Part shown: in pieces, positions 29,531-37,962 of the stretch
Layout: every line of letters begins with the position of its first letter
How positions within the stretch are numbered: the first letter of the stretch is position 1
Source: Hoeflea sp.
GTDB taxonomy: Bacteria > Pseudomonadota > Alphaproteobacteria > Rhizobiales > Rhizobiaceae
DNA length: 40,564 nucleotides
Reading direction: 5' to 3'
Assembly: GCF_014359905.1 (NCBI RefSeq)
Contig: NZ_JACIYP010000045.1
Location: forward strand, 1-40,564
The notes under the pieces: model-generated
Databases searched by the model: none
What the model was told of the DNA's origin: nothing
Seen by the model: only the letters and a program-made list of their open reading frames with translations
Position numbers and translations under genes: made by a program

Positions 29531-29541
29531 TAATACAAAAC

Positions 29542-30054
29542 ATGCGTCCAATTTTCACGGCTGCCGCGGCGGTCTTGCTTTCACTTGCGCTCGCGGGCTG
29601 CGAAACAACCGGAACCTCCAGCGAGACCACCGGTTCCATCTCAAGCAGCAAGATCAAGGGATCGGAACTGAAGTTCGGCTATGCGACCCGGCCTCATGGA
29701 AAGCTGATTTCCAGCTATGCCAAGACCCATGGGATACCTGAATCCCTTGCCCATGCGGTGATCTCGGTCGAGAGCAATTACCGCGCCGATGCGCGCGGTG
29801 CGGCAGGCGAGGTCGGACTCATGCAGATCAAGCCGTCGACGGCCCGGATGATGGGCTACAGTGGCTCGACCAAGGGGCTCTACAATCCCGAGACCAACAT
29901 CAAATACGGCATGAAATATCTTGCCATGGCGCACAAGCTGGGTGGCGGTACGACCTGCGGCACGATCCTGAAATACAATGCCGGCCATGCCGCCAAGCGC
30001 ATGAACCCGGTCTCCAAGCGCTATTGCGGCAAGGTCATGAGCTTGATGAAGTGA
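29542..30054 (+). CDS. SLT-domain lytic transglycosylase, small lipoprotein
   Basis: A 170-residue exported enzyme predicted to cleave peptidoglycan glycan strands. The signal peptide ends in the lipobox LAGC (cysteine at residue 19), so it is anchored in a membrane. The SLT domain (about 50-165) shows the catalytic glutamate in AVISVESNYRADARG, the GEVGLMQIKPSTARMMGYSG motif and NIKYGMKYLAMAHKLGG. A late YNAGHAA matches the usual family ending. It is small for the family, lacking extra domains. GGAG is 11 nt before the ATG at 29542. It follows the amidase gene with a leader of 266 bp. Confidence 0.93.
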   Translation: MRPIFTAAAAVLLSLALAGCETTGTSSETTGSISSSKIKGSELKFGYATRPHGKLISSYAKTHGIPESLAHAVISVESNYRADARGAAGEVGLMQIKPSTARMMGYSGSTKGLYNPETNIKYGMKYLAMAHKLGGGTTCGTILKYNAGHAAKRMNPVSKRYCGKVMSLMK

Positions 30055-30070
30055 GTTGATGGTCGACGCT

Positions 30071-30102
30071 CACGGCTCACCCGGCATGGTGGGTGAGCCG
30101 TG
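30071..30102. terminator. 12-bp hairpin between convergent genes
   Basis: CACGGCTCACCC (30071-30082) and GGGTGAGCCGTG (30091-30102) form a perfect 12-bp stem with an 8-nt loop. It sits in the 56-bp gap between the transglycosylase stop and the convergent TadG-like stop, so it most likely ends both transcripts. The T-tract is weak on both sides. Confidence 0.65.
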
Positions 30103-30110
30103 TTCGGGCG

Positions 30111-31370
30111 TCAATTGACCAGGCGGACAGCGCCACCGCCATCGCTTGCGGGTCCAGGGCCGTCATAGGGCGAGAGCTTCCAGTTTGCCGAATTCATGAT
30201 CATCGAGTTGACGACCAGCGAGATCCTGTTGGTCTGGTTGGTTGTCGAATTGTAGGTCGCGTCGCGGTTGGGCAGATGGATGATGCCGGTGAGCTGCTCG
30301 CCGAGCGAGCCATTGAAGACATATTGCTGCTTGTTGGCATTGTTGGCGGCGTTGGACGTTTTTTCGAACATCAGGACCCCGGCATAGGCGCCCGTGGACG
30401 GCGCGGAGCCGGTGAACTTGAGAGCGCCATTGGCGCGTATTTCGCTGTAGACATCCGGGTAATAGAAGGTCACGCCCTCGGCGATGACGGTTGAGCCGGA
30501 ATTGAGGATCATCCGGCCCTTGATGATATGCAGGCCCGGCTTGAACGTCACCGTCGGGCTTCCGTTGAACGTGGTGTCGCAGTGAACGCCGGGGTTCAGC
30601 GAGAATGCCGCGCCGCTGAGTGCGCCTTGCGTCGTGCAGCTTGCCGGCACCGCCGGCTCGGGGATCTTGCCGGCATAGGGATCGTCGGTGACGTCGCAGC
30701 CGACCTGGAGGTTGCCCAGCGTGCCGCCATTCCGAATATAGCTCGTGCCCTTGACGCAGAATTTGGCCGTGTCGATGGCCGCCCCGGCATTCATGATGAA
30801 GGCGGGCGAGGAGGTGGAATGGACGTGGACTTCGCATTGCTTGGCGTCAAGCTTGGCGCCGGAGTTTATGAGCACGGCCTGGCTCTTGTTGCCCAGCGCA
30901 TAGATGCAGCCGGCTCCGGCGCTGCTCCCGCCGCTCTTGATGGCCGTCGATGTCACGCTGATCGGGATGTCGTTGAGATGGATGATCTTGAGAAACGCCG
31001 TCGGATGCGGCATTTTCAGCGTTCCCGTCAGGCTGCCATCGTCATTCTTGACCAGGGCCAGGGACATGCCGGCTTCCGCCATTTCCAGCGCGGAAAGATT
31101 GGAATCGGATATTTCGCGAATGTAGGACGTTGCCGTTTCGAGTTGCTTCTCGCTGGCTGTTTCATGTACGGCCGCCAGCATCCCGGCGTCGAGCTGATCC
31201 TGATACCGGACTTTCTGCCCCATGGCCCAGACGATATCGACCACCCCTCCGGCCACCACGATCAGCAGCGGGATCAAGAGCGCAATGATGATGCCGAAAT
31301 TGCCGGCTCGATTCCGGTGAATCCGGGCGGCGTTGCGGGAAAGGCGTGAAAAAAAAATTTGAAACAGCAT
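30111..31370 (-). CDS. TadG-like pilus-assembly-related protein
   Basis: A 419-residue protein with the N-terminal TadE/TadG hallmark: basic residues, then NRAGNFGIIIALLIPLLIVV (about 20-39), a single membrane helix of the type found in Flp/Tad pilus proteins. The remaining 370 residues are predicted extracytoplasmic, rich in S, T, N and G with several cysteines (AGCIYAL, KFCVKG, QVGCDV), resembling the beta-rich C-terminus of TadG proteins in alphaproteobacteria. No other tad/cpa gene is in the window, so it is an orphan paralogue. Codons 5-8 contain a run of nine T residues (31349-31357 as A on the plus strand). No strong ribosome site precedes the ATG at 31370. Confidence 0.8.
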   Translation of the reverse strand: MLFQIFFSRLSRNAARIHRNRAGNFGIIIALLIPLLIVVAGGVVDIVWAMGQKVRYQDQLDAGMLAAVHETASEKQLETATSYIREISDSNLSALEMAEAGMSLALVKNDDGSLTGTLKMPHPTAFLKIIHLNDIPISVTSTAIKSGGSSAGAGCIYALGNKSQAVLINSGAKLDAKQCEVHVHSTSSPAFIMNAGAAIDTAKFCVKGTSYIRNGGTLGNLQVGCDVTDDPYAGKIPEPAVPASCTTQGALSGAAFSLNPGVHCDTTFNGSPTVTFKPGLHIIKGRMILNSGSTVIAEGVTFYYPDVYSEIRANGALKFTGSAPSTGAYAGVLMFEKTSNAANNANKQQYVFNGSLGEQLTGIIHLPNRDATYNSTTNQTNRISLVVNSMIMNSANWKLSPYDGPGPASDGGGAVRLVN

Positions 31371-31673
31371 GGAAAGGTCGGCCCCCGCTAATTGTGGTCA
31401 TGCGGATCTTACAGCGAATGACGAAACAATCCGTGAATCCGGTTGTGAAAATGCAGGCAACGACCGGTGATCAATCCTTGGGTAGCAGAACAGGCCGAGC
31501 AACGCGGGTGCCTGCAAAGACTTGATGCAGCATCTTTCTGGATGGGAGATGCGGTCTGGCCGACCGGGAGCCGCGCCGGTCAGGCGAGGCCAGGCGCATG
31601 GCCGGCCCAGTCCGACCGGGTGGACGGATACGGCAGCTGCGCGGCAGCGGCCTGAACGCGGTGATGGCGGCTG
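31371..31673. other. intergenic stretch upstream of the TadG-like gene
   Basis: About 300 bp between two minus-strand genes. The part near 31371-31480 is moderately AT-rich and should contain the promoter of the TadG-like gene, though no convincing -35/-10 pair was found. The rest is GC-rich with no recognisable frame, repeat or terminator for the GAF-EAL gene. Confidence 0.35.
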
Positions 31674-32903
31674 TCAGGCCACGAAGCTGCGCGCCAACCC
31701 GTTGCCCGCGGTCATGTCGAGTGCGGTGGACAGTTTTGCGGGCTTGCCGAGCAGATAGCCCTGACCAAAGGGAACGCCGAGCATGCGCAGCGTGGAAAGC
31801 TCGGCCTCGGTTTCGATGCCCTCGGCGATGATGACGCTTTCGGTCTCCCGGGAGAAGAACAGCAGCGCCGAGGCCAGGGCGCGCCGCGCCGCGTCGGAAT
31901 CGATGTCGCGGGTCAGGCTCATGTCGAGCTTGATGGCGTCGGGGGCGAGTGAGAGAATGTGACTCATGCTGGCGTAGCCTGCGCCCGCGTCATCGATCGC
32001 CAGGCGCACCCCCTGTTTGCGCAGCGGCGCCAGCGCATAACTGAGGGTTTCGTAATTTGATACGGCGTCATGCTCGGTGACTTCGAGCACAAGACGCGGG
32101 CCCATGGTCGGGCCGATCAGCGCTTCGATACCGCCCTGGATGATGGTGGATGGCGCGGCGTTGACTGAGAGGTAGACGTCGGGCGGCAGTCGATCGAGCG
32201 CGGCGAGCGCCGATTTGATCACGGCGAGCTCCAGCCGCTGTCCGAGCCCTGCCGCATGGGCGTCTGCAAACCATTGATCCGGGGAGCGGTAGGGTTCCGG
32301 AGAGAACCGGCAGAGCGATTCAAATCCGCTCGCCCTTCCTGTCGAAAGATCGACGATCGGCTGATACACGCAGCTGAATGCTTCCTCGTCGAGCACGGCT
32401 TCTATCAGGGCGCGATTGCTTGCGAGCCGCCGGTCGTTCTTGATTTCGGAAATGATCTGCGAGCCGACGAGGTCGGCAAAGACCTGCATGATCTCGAGAT
32501 CGCGATGGTTGAGCGTAGGCTGCGCGCGGGGGCTGAAGCAGCAGAACATGCCCAGCGTTTCGCCGGAGGCGGAGGTGATCGGAACGCCGATATGGGCGCC
32601 AATCGGAACGGTCCGGGTAATGGGGATCGACCGTGCCAGTTCACATTCCGCGGTATCGGGCATGAGCTGCGGCAGCCGGCCTTCGAGAATGTGGCCGCAA
32701 TAGATCTCGTCCAGCTTCATCGCGCCGCCGGGCTTCATCGGCGCGTCCGGATCGGCGGCGTCGACGGCCTCGAACACTGCCGCGTTTTCCTCGAGCCGGC
32801 AGACATAGGCCACTTCCATGTTGAGATGCTTGCGAATGGCTTCAAGCGCCGTCTGGATAGCCTGAGGAGAATCAATTCCGCCGGTAAAAAAGTTCTTGAG
32901 CAC
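31674..32903 (-). CDS. GAF-EAL protein, predicted c-di-GMP phosphodiesterase
   Basis: A soluble protein of about 409 residues with a GAF sensor domain (about 8-150; IGAHIGVPITSASGETLGMF) and an EAL domain (about 165-400) that hydrolyses c-di-GMP to pGpG. Catalytic positions look intact: GFESLCRF (E of the ESL variant of EAL), SVNAAPS, LEVTEHD, AIDDAGAGYASM (metal aspartates), IKLDMSL (lysine), IAEGIETE and GQGYLLGKP. The frame is open to an ATG at 33107, but that extension would cover the rnpB promoter and an AT-rich tract. The GTG at 32903, preceded by AAGGG at 8 nt, places the GAF domain normally. The start is therefore inferred. Confidence 0.88.
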   Translation of the reverse strand: MLKNFFTGGIDSPQAIQTALEAIRKHLNMEVAYVCRLEENAAVFEAVDAADPDAPMKPGGAMKLDEIYCGHILEGRLPQLMPDTAECELARSIPITRTVPIGAHIGVPITSASGETLGMFCCFSPRAQPTLNHRDLEIMQVFADLVGSQIISEIKNDRRLASNRALIEAVLDEEAFSCVYQPIVDLSTGRASGFESLCRFSPEPYRSPDQWFADAHAAGLGQRLELAVIKSALAALDRLPPDVYLSVNAAPSTIIQGGIEALIGPTMGPRLVLEVTEHDAVSNYETLSYALAPLRKQGVRLAIDDAGAGYASMSHILSLAPDAIKLDMSLTRDIDSDAARRALASALLFFSRETESVIIAEGIETEAELSTLRMLGVPFGQGYLLGKPAKLSTALDMTAGNGLARSFVA

Positions 32904-33095
32904 GCTCTGCACCCTTGGTTGAAAAATCGCTGGATGGCACAATAATTCCGCCAGATATACTGCAGACATTAAAGTGTAATTAAGGTTGTCGCGCCGCATC
33001 CCATCAACCCGGGGGCTTTTTCGCAGCGGGCGTCCCGATTCTGCGACGTGACCGGCGGGCGGGCCCGGATTGTCTTGCGGCGCGACGATCAGACT

Positions 33096-33125
33096 TTGAC
33101 TGGTCATCGGCGTCCTTGTGGTCTA
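33096..33125 (+). promoter_or_regulatory. probable rnpB promoter
   Basis: TTGACT at 33096-33101 is a good -35 element; a weaker -10 (GGTCTA, 33120-33125) follows 18 bp later. Transcription would begin near 33130, just before the P1 helix of RNase P RNA at 33136. The -10 match is poor, so the exact site is uncertain. Confidence 0.45.
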
Positions 33126-33129
33126 AGGA

Positions 33130-33575
33130 GAGCGCGCCAGTCGGCCGGGCAGCCGCGCCTTGCAGCGTCGAAAGACAGCAGGGGGAGGAAAGTCCGGGCT
33201 CCACGGATAAACGGCGCCGGATAACGTCCGGCGGGGGCGACCCCAGGGAAAGTGCCACAGAAAGCAAACCGCCCCGCCACCTGATCGCCGGCGCCTGAAC
33301 GAGAGTTCGGCCGGAGATGAGGCGGCGGGGTAAGGGTGAAAGGGTGGGGTAAGAGCCCACCGCGCGACCGGCAACGGAAGCGGCAAGGTAAACCCCGCCG
33401 GGAGCAAGACCGAATAGGGATGACGCCGGGCGCAAGCCCAGCCCTTTTTCCGGGGTGATCATCCGGGTAGGTTGCTTGAGGTGCGCGGCAACGCGTATCC
33501 CAGAGGAATGGCTGCCACGTTTTGGCCCGCAAGGGCCAAGGCCATACAGAACCCGGCTTACAGGCCGGCTGGCAC
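33130..33575 (+). ncRNA. rnpB: RNase P RNA, bacterial class A
   Basis: The catalytic RNA that matures tRNA 5' ends. Helix P1 is formed by GCCAGTCGGCC (33136-33146) and GGCCGGCTGGC (33563-33573). Conserved elements appear in the right order: GAGGAAAGTCCGGGCTCCAC near 33186, the ACAGAAA segment near 33256, GGGTAAGGGTGAAAGGGTG near 33330, GAGCAAGACCGAATAGGGAT near 33402, and AGAGGAATGG followed by ACAGAACCCGGCTTA near the 3' end. Length of roughly 440 nt suits alphaproteobacteria. Ends are placed from P1, so a few bases of error are possible. Open frames across this region are artefacts. Confidence 0.97.
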
Positions 33576-33798
33576 TTTCATGTCCCGGACCGGATGCGGT
33601 CAGCTTCCGCGCGTCCTGGATTGGACCCCGACGGGCAGGCGCAATCGCGCCTCCCGGCAGGAACCAATGATCCCCACTCGCGTTGTGCGCCAGACGGCAT
33701 GAGACAACCCCGGAGACGCCGGATCGGGTCGGCCCCGGGCCCTTGCACCCATGCTTTCAGAGCCCCACGGCTGGATTCATTCTGAAAGGAAACGCGCC

Positions 33799-34272
33799 AT
33801 GAAAACCCTCTCCGACGCTTTTGAACACACGCTGCAAGACATCTATTACGCCGAGAATGCGCTGCTCAAAGCGCTTCCCAAGATCCATGACGCCGTTACC
33901 GGCAAGAAGCTCAAGGACACGATCGCCGAGCACCTTGAAGAGACCAAGGGCCAGGTGAAAACACTTGAAAAGGTCTTCAAGTCGATCGGCAAGACCGCTT
34001 CGGGCGAAAAATGCGACGCCATCGAAGGCCTGATCAAGGAAACCGACGGCATTATCGAGGAAGCAAGCGGCGTTGCCAGGAACGCGGCCCTGATCGCCGC
34101 CGCCCAGGCCGTCGAGCACTACGAAATTGCCCGCTACGGGACGTTGCGCGAATGGGCCAAGGTGCTCGGCCATGACGAAGCGCATGACCTGCTGTCGGGC
34201 ATTCTCGACCAGGAAAAGGCCGCCAACAGCAAGCTGACCAATCTCGCGGTCTCGTCGGTCAACCAGGAATAG
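33799..34272 (+). CDS. DUF892 ferritin-like protein (YciE/YciF family)
   Basis: A 157-residue all-helical protein of the DUF892 family, a ferritin-like four-helix bundle associated with stress responses. It opens with LSDAFEHTLQDIYYAENALLKALPK, quoted here as its start LSDAFEHTLQDIYYAE, with the family's E and H di-iron candidates recurring in AEHLEETKGQ, AQAVEHYEIARYG and ILDQEKAA. The ATG at 33799 follows AAGGA with 8 nt spacing. It lies between rnpB and the 5-FCL family gene and has its own terminator. The iron-binding role is by family analogy. Confidence 0.92.
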   Translation: MKTLSDAFEHTLQDIYYAENALLKALPKIHDAVTGKKLKDTIAEHLEETKGQVKTLEKVFKSIGKTASGEKCDAIEGLIKETDGIIEEASGVARNAALIAAAQAVEHYEIARYGTLREWAKVLGHDEAHDLLSGILDQEKAANSKLTNLAVSSVNQE

Positions 34273-34302
34273 TCCGCAAGCGGCTCATGCCGCACGGCAT
34301 CG

Positions 34303-34342
34303 GGCGGGAGGCGTGGTTCAGCCGGCCCTCCCGCCTTCTCTT
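34303..34342 (+). terminator. intrinsic terminator after the DUF892 gene
   Basis: GGCGGGAGG (34303-34311) pairs with CCTCCCGCC (34327-34335), followed by TTCTCTT. The 9-bp stem begins 30 bp after the stop codon and precedes the 5-FCL family gene, which therefore needs its own promoter. Confidence 0.65.
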
Positions 34343-34418
34343 GGGTTCAGGCGTGCCGTCGCGACCATGGCCCAACGTGCCGCAATCCGACTTGCCGGGG
34401 CGGCGGTCCGGGTGTTGA

Positions 34419-35099
34419 ATGCCGGTCATGACCAACGATGACGACGAACTGCCCGGATCTGAAGCGTGTTTCGCCCATCTGCTGGTCGATGGCCATGTCG
34501 TGGATCCGCAGACCTGGCAGGATGTCTCGGCTTTTCGCAAGGCGGAACGAACACGGCTTTACGCTGCGCGGCAGGGCGTGTCTCCGGCCGAACGCAAGGC
34601 GAACACGGCCCAGGTCTCGCGACTGCTGACCGAAATGCTGGGCGATATCTCCCAACGGACCATCGCCGTCTACTGGCCGATCCGCGGCGAGATCAACCTG
34701 CGTCCCTTCATGATTGCGGCCGTCGCGCGCGGCGCGCGCATCTGCCTGCCCGTCGTGGTGGAGAAACGCCAGCCGGTGGAGTTTCATCGCTGGACCCCCG
34801 ATTGTTCCATGGCCAGGGGTTTGTGGGACATTCCGGTGCCCGCGGACGCCGAACCGCTCGATCCGGACGTGGTCATCGTGCCGCTTCTGGGCGTCGACGA
34901 GCAGGGCTACCGGCTCGGCAATGGCGGCGGGTATTATGACCGGACGCTTGCGCGACTGCCCGGCGATCTCCTCCGCATCGGCGTCGGCCAGGGTTTTGCC
35001 CGCATGAAGACGATCTTCCCGATGCCCTGGGACATCCCGATGAAGCGGGTTGTGCTGAGTGACGGCACGGTGACCCGTCATGGTGATCACCGCTCCTGA
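34419..35099 (+). CDS. 5-formyltetrahydrofolate cyclo-ligase family protein
   Basis: A 226-residue protein of the 5-FCL family, which converts 5-formyl-THF to 5,10-methenyl-THF with ATP. The signature GYRLGNGGGYYDRTLARL (about 165-182) is the nucleotide-binding loop of the family. FRKAERTRLYAARQGVSP and YWPIRGEINLRPFM match its N-terminal half. About 40 extra N-terminal residues (HLLVDGHVVDPQTW) precede the domain. The start is uncertain: ATG at 34419 or 34428, neither with a strong ribosome site. It is not linked to metF here. The gene ends 20 bp before the convergent molybdenum hydroxylase gene. Confidence 0.9.
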   Translation: MPVMTNDDDELPGSEACFAHLLVDGHVVDPQTWQDVSAFRKAERTRLYAARQGVSPAERKANTAQVSRLLTEMLGDISQRTIAVYWPIRGEINLRPFMIAAVARGARICLPVVVEKRQPVEFHRWTPDCSMARGLWDIPVPADAEPLDPDVVIVPLLGVDEQGYRLGNGGGYYDRTLARLPGDLLRIGVGQGFARMKTIFPMPWDIPMKRVVLSDGTVTRHGDHRS

Positions 35100-35119
35100 C
35101 TTCCGGTCCGACTTGAATT

Positions 35120-37363
35120 TCAGGCGAAATCGACGAATTTGCTGAACGGCATTTCCCTCAATCTCGTGCCGGTGGCGGCGAAGATCGCGCCGGCCAGCGC
35201 GGGCGCTGCCGGCGGCACCGGCGGCTCGCCGATGCCAAGCACACGGGCGCCGTTTTCCAGTCCGCGGACTTCGATGGCCGGGCATTGATGCATGCGCATG
35301 GCTTCATAGGAGTCGAAATTGCTCTGGTCCGCGATGCCGTCGGTGTAGGTGATTTCGCAGTTCATGGCGTGGCCGAGGCCGAAGATGACGCCGCCCTTGA
35401 CCAGATTGTTGAAATTCACCGGATCGATGACCCTGCCCACTTCGGCTGCGACATAGACCCTGTCGATCCGGATCCCGGCATCGGTCGCGGTCACCTCCAC
35501 CACCTGGGCGCAATGCACGCCGAAGGACTGGGTCAGCGCCACGCCGCGACCGCGGCCGTCGCCCAATACCCCGTCCCAACCCGACATCTCGCCCACGGCT
35601 TCCAGCACCTTGCGCGCTTCGTCGTCGTCACAAAGACGGATGCGCTCGGCCAGCGGATCGGCGCCAGCGGCATGGATCAGCTCATCGAGGCCGGCATTGT
35701 AGAAGAAGCCGTTGGAGGAGGCCCCGACCGAGCGCCAGGAACTGATCGGCGCAAGCTGCAGTGCGCGGTAGCCGGTGACCCGGTGATTGGGGATGGCGAA
35801 GGGCTGGTCCCAGGCACCGGCGACGATCTGGCTGTCGGGCCCCGGAATCGACAGGCCCTGACGGCCCATCTGCGACAGGACCACCGACGGCATGGCGATG
35901 CTCAGGTCATAGCTTTCGACCTGGCCGTTCCGGGCTACGCCGCGCATCCGCGCCATGGCGATCTGGCGGGGGAAGTCATGGGTCATGTCCTGTTCGCGCG
36001 AATAGGTGAGCTTGACCGGGGTGCCCTTCATCTTCACGGCGATCTCGGTCGCCTGCTTGACCACCTCGTCCTCGAGCCGGTGGCCGAAGCTGCCGCCCAT
36101 GTAGAGTCCGTGCAAGATGACCTGTTCCGGATCGAGACCCGCGATGTCCGCCACATTGTTCTGGATGAAGCGCGGGATCTGGGTGCCGGTCCAGACTTCG
36201 GCGGCGTCACGGTCGACGCGGACGATGGCGCCCAGCGGCTCCAGCGGCGCATGGGCCAGATAGGGCGCGCGGTATTCGGCGCTGACAAGACCCGAAGTTT
36301 CGGCGAACGCGATTTCGACATCGCCATCGTCGCGCTGGCGGCTGTCCTGGAATTCCTCGGTGAAGCTGTTCGACAGAGTCTCCCAATGGGCGTCCATGGT
36401 CGCCGGGAACGGCGCCGGACCCCAGTCGAACCTGATCGCCGCCGCCGCTTGAAAGGCACGCCAGGTGTTGTCGGCGATGACGGCGACGCCGCCTGTGATT
36501 TGCACCACATCCCTGACGCCGCGCATGGCGAGCGCTTCGCTCGCGTCAAAGCTCTGCATCGGTCCGCCCTGTGCGGGATTGAGCACGATTGCCGCATGCA
36601 CCATGCCGTCGATTTTCTGGTCGATGCCGTAATCCAGCGTGCCTGTGGATTTGGCGACGATATCGACCCGCCGCATCGGCTTGCCGATCAGCCGCCACTC
36701 GGACGGCTCGCGCAGCGCAATCTCCTGGGGCGGCGTGATGCCGGCGGCAATCGGGGCCAGCTCCATGTAGCTCAGCGACGAGCCGTCGGGCAGGATCACG
36801 CGGCCGGCTTCTGTCCTGAGGTCGGCCATGGCGGTGCCGGTGTGTTGTGCGGCGGCCAGCTTCAGCGTCTCGCGCGCCACCGCGCCGGCCTGGCGCAGCT
36901 TTATGTAGCCATCTGCCACGGTGGTCGATCCCCCGGTAATCTGCATGCCTATGGTCTTCATCACGGCAGAGAGAACGCTGTGGGCTATCCTTTCCGCCCT
37001 GCCGCCGCTCGGCACAACGAAGGCGGCGGCCTCGTCGGCGAGTGCCGTATTCCAGTAGGCGGGCGAGGGCGGGCCGGGATCGACCCGGATCTGGTCCAGC
37101 TCGACATCGAGCTCCTCGGCGATCAGCGCCGCCTGCACCGAATAGGCGCCCTGGCCCTTGTCGGCGCGCGGCGTGATCAGCGTCACCCCATCGGCATTGA
37201 TCAGCACATAGGGCGTGATCGCGGTGTCGCCATTGCCCTTGTCGGCGAGCAGCGGGTTGTCATGCGGCTTTGACAGCACATAGGCGCCAAAGGCCACGCC
37301 GCCCGCCATGGCGATCGAGCCGATCATGAAGCTGCGGCGGGTGATTGTCTTCAGGCGGCCCAT
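35120..37363 (-). CDS. molybdopterin-binding subunit of a xanthine dehydrogenase-family hydroxylase (IorB-like)
   Basis: This 747-residue large subunit carries the molybdenum cofactor that hydroxylates an aldehyde or N-heterocycle with water. It begins with a twin-arginine signal (ITRRSFMIGSIAMAGGVAFG), so the assembled enzyme is exported folded to the periplasm. Segments typical of the family include YMGGSFGHRLEDEVVKQ, YRALQLAPISSWRSVGASSN and, near the C-terminus, LGIGEPPVPPAAPALAGAIF with the catalytic glutamate. The single-chain, Tat-bearing form paired with a small iron-sulfur subunit matches isoquinoline 1-oxidoreductase-type enzymes. It starts 1 bp after the iron-sulfur gene stop. Substrate unknown. 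Confidence 0.93.
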   Translation of the reverse strand: MGRLKTITRRSFMIGSIAMAGGVAFGAYVLSKPHDNPLLADKGNGDTAITPYVLINADGVTLITPRADKGQGAYSVQAALIAEELDVELDQIRVDPGPPSPAYWNTALADEAAAFVVPSGGRAERIAHSVLSAVMKTIGMQITGGSTTVADGYIKLRQAGAVARETLKLAAAQHTGTAMADLRTEAGRVILPDGSSLSYMELAPIAAGITPPQEIALREPSEWRLIGKPMRRVDIVAKSTGTLDYGIDQKIDGMVHAAIVLNPAQGGPMQSFDASEALAMRGVRDVVQITGGVAVIADNTWRAFQAAAAIRFDWGPAPFPATMDAHWETLSNSFTEEFQDSRQRDDGDVEIAFAETSGLVSAEYRAPYLAHAPLEPLGAIVRVDRDAAEVWTGTQIPRFIQNNVADIAGLDPEQVILHGLYMGGSFGHRLEDEVVKQATEIAVKMKGTPVKLTYSREQDMTHDFPRQIAMARMRGVARNGQVESYDLSIAMPSVVLSQMGRQGLSIPGPDSQIVAGAWDQPFAIPNHRVTGYRALQLAPISSWRSVGASSNGFFYNAGLDELIHAAGADPLAERIRLCDDDEARKVLEAVGEMSGWDGVLGDGRGRGVALTQSFGVHCAQVVEVTATDAGIRIDRVYVAAEVGRVIDPVNFNNLVKGGVIFGLGHAMNCEITYTDGIADQSNFDSYEAMRMHQCPAIEVRGLENGARVLGIGEPPVPPAAPALAGAIFAATGTRLREMPFSKFVDFA

Positions 37364-37364
37364 C

Positions 37365-37823
37365 TCATGCGCTCCGAATTGTCTGGGCGGCGGCCTTGAT
37401 GGCCTCGCGAATACGCGGGTAGGTGCCGCAACGGCACAGATTGCCGCTCATGGCGTCGTCGATGTCGGCGTCGCTGGGGGTGCTGTTTTCGGACAAAAGG
37501 GCCGCGGCGGACATGATCTGGCCGGACTGGCAATAGCCGCATTGTGCGACCTGGTGCTCGATCCAGGCCTTCTGCACAGCATGAAGCGCATCGGGCGAGC
37601 CCAGCCCCTCGATGGTGGTCACTTCGCCGTCGACATCGCCCACCGCAAGCTGGCAGGAGCGCACCGGAAGGCCATCGACATGCACCGTGCAGGCCCCGCA
37701 CTGGGCGATGCCGCAGCCATACTTGACGCCGGTGATGCCGAGTTCGTCCCTGAGCACCCACAACAGCGGCATGTCGGGCTCGACATCCACATCGCGGGTA
37801 ATTCCGTTTACGGAAAGTCTCAT
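37365..37823 (-). CDS. (2Fe-2S) iron-sulfur subunit of the molybdenum hydroxylase (IorA-like)
   Basis: A 152-residue electron-transfer subunit with two [2Fe-2S] clusters. The ferredoxin-like cluster uses [17 protein letters not shown] plus the later cysteine of PVRSC. The second, helical cluster uses QCGYCQSGQ and [14 protein letters not shown]. This is the standard arrangement of xanthine dehydrogenase-family small subunits. No FAD subunit is present, so electrons probably pass to an external carrier such as a cytochrome. The ATG at 37823 is preceded by GGAG at about 9 nt; the frame extends further upstream but without family similarity. It lies at the head of the operon, divergent from a TetR gene. 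Confidence 0.95.
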   Translation of the reverse strand: MRLSVNGITRDVDVEPDMPLLWVLRDELGITGVKYGCGIAQCGACTVHVDGLPVRSCQLAVGDVDGEVTTIEGLGSPDALHAVQKAWIEHQVAQCGYCQSGQIMSAAALLSENSTPSDADIDDAMSGNLCRCGTYPRIREAIKAAAQTIRSA

Positions 37824-37927
37824 CGTCTTGTCTCCGCCTGTGCCGATGATCGAGTTCACGTCGACCGGATATATCCGGAATAAGGTGTGACGACGGCATC
37901 TGCCGCAAACCGGATCAGGATCAAGAA

Positions 37928-37952
37928 TTGACAAATAGACAAAAAATGTCAA
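37928..37952. promoter_or_regulatory. inverted repeat in the TetR/hydroxylase divergent region
   Basis: TTGACA (37928-37933) and TGTCAA (37947-37952) form a perfect 6-bp inverted repeat with 13 bp between them, in an AT-rich tract 10 bp before the TetR start codon. Each arm also reads as a consensus -35 hexamer, one per strand, so a bound repressor would block both promoters. Binding by the TetR protein is inferred. Confidence 0.55.
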
Positions 37953-37962
37953 GTTGTTAGAT

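Noticed and set aside
33104..33532. Open reading frames on both strands across 33.1-33.6 kb
   Set aside because: They overlap an unmistakable RNase P RNA whose conserved elements are all in order.
34273..34418. Possible 6S RNA upstream of the 5-FCL family gene, as seen in gammaproteobacteria
   Set aside because: The gap is only 146 bp and is largely occupied by an intrinsic terminator; no long bulged rod can be drawn.
35285..37273. A 662-codon open frame antisense to the molybdopterin subunit
   Set aside because: Shadow of a strongly recognisable gene; composition is biased and no motif is present.
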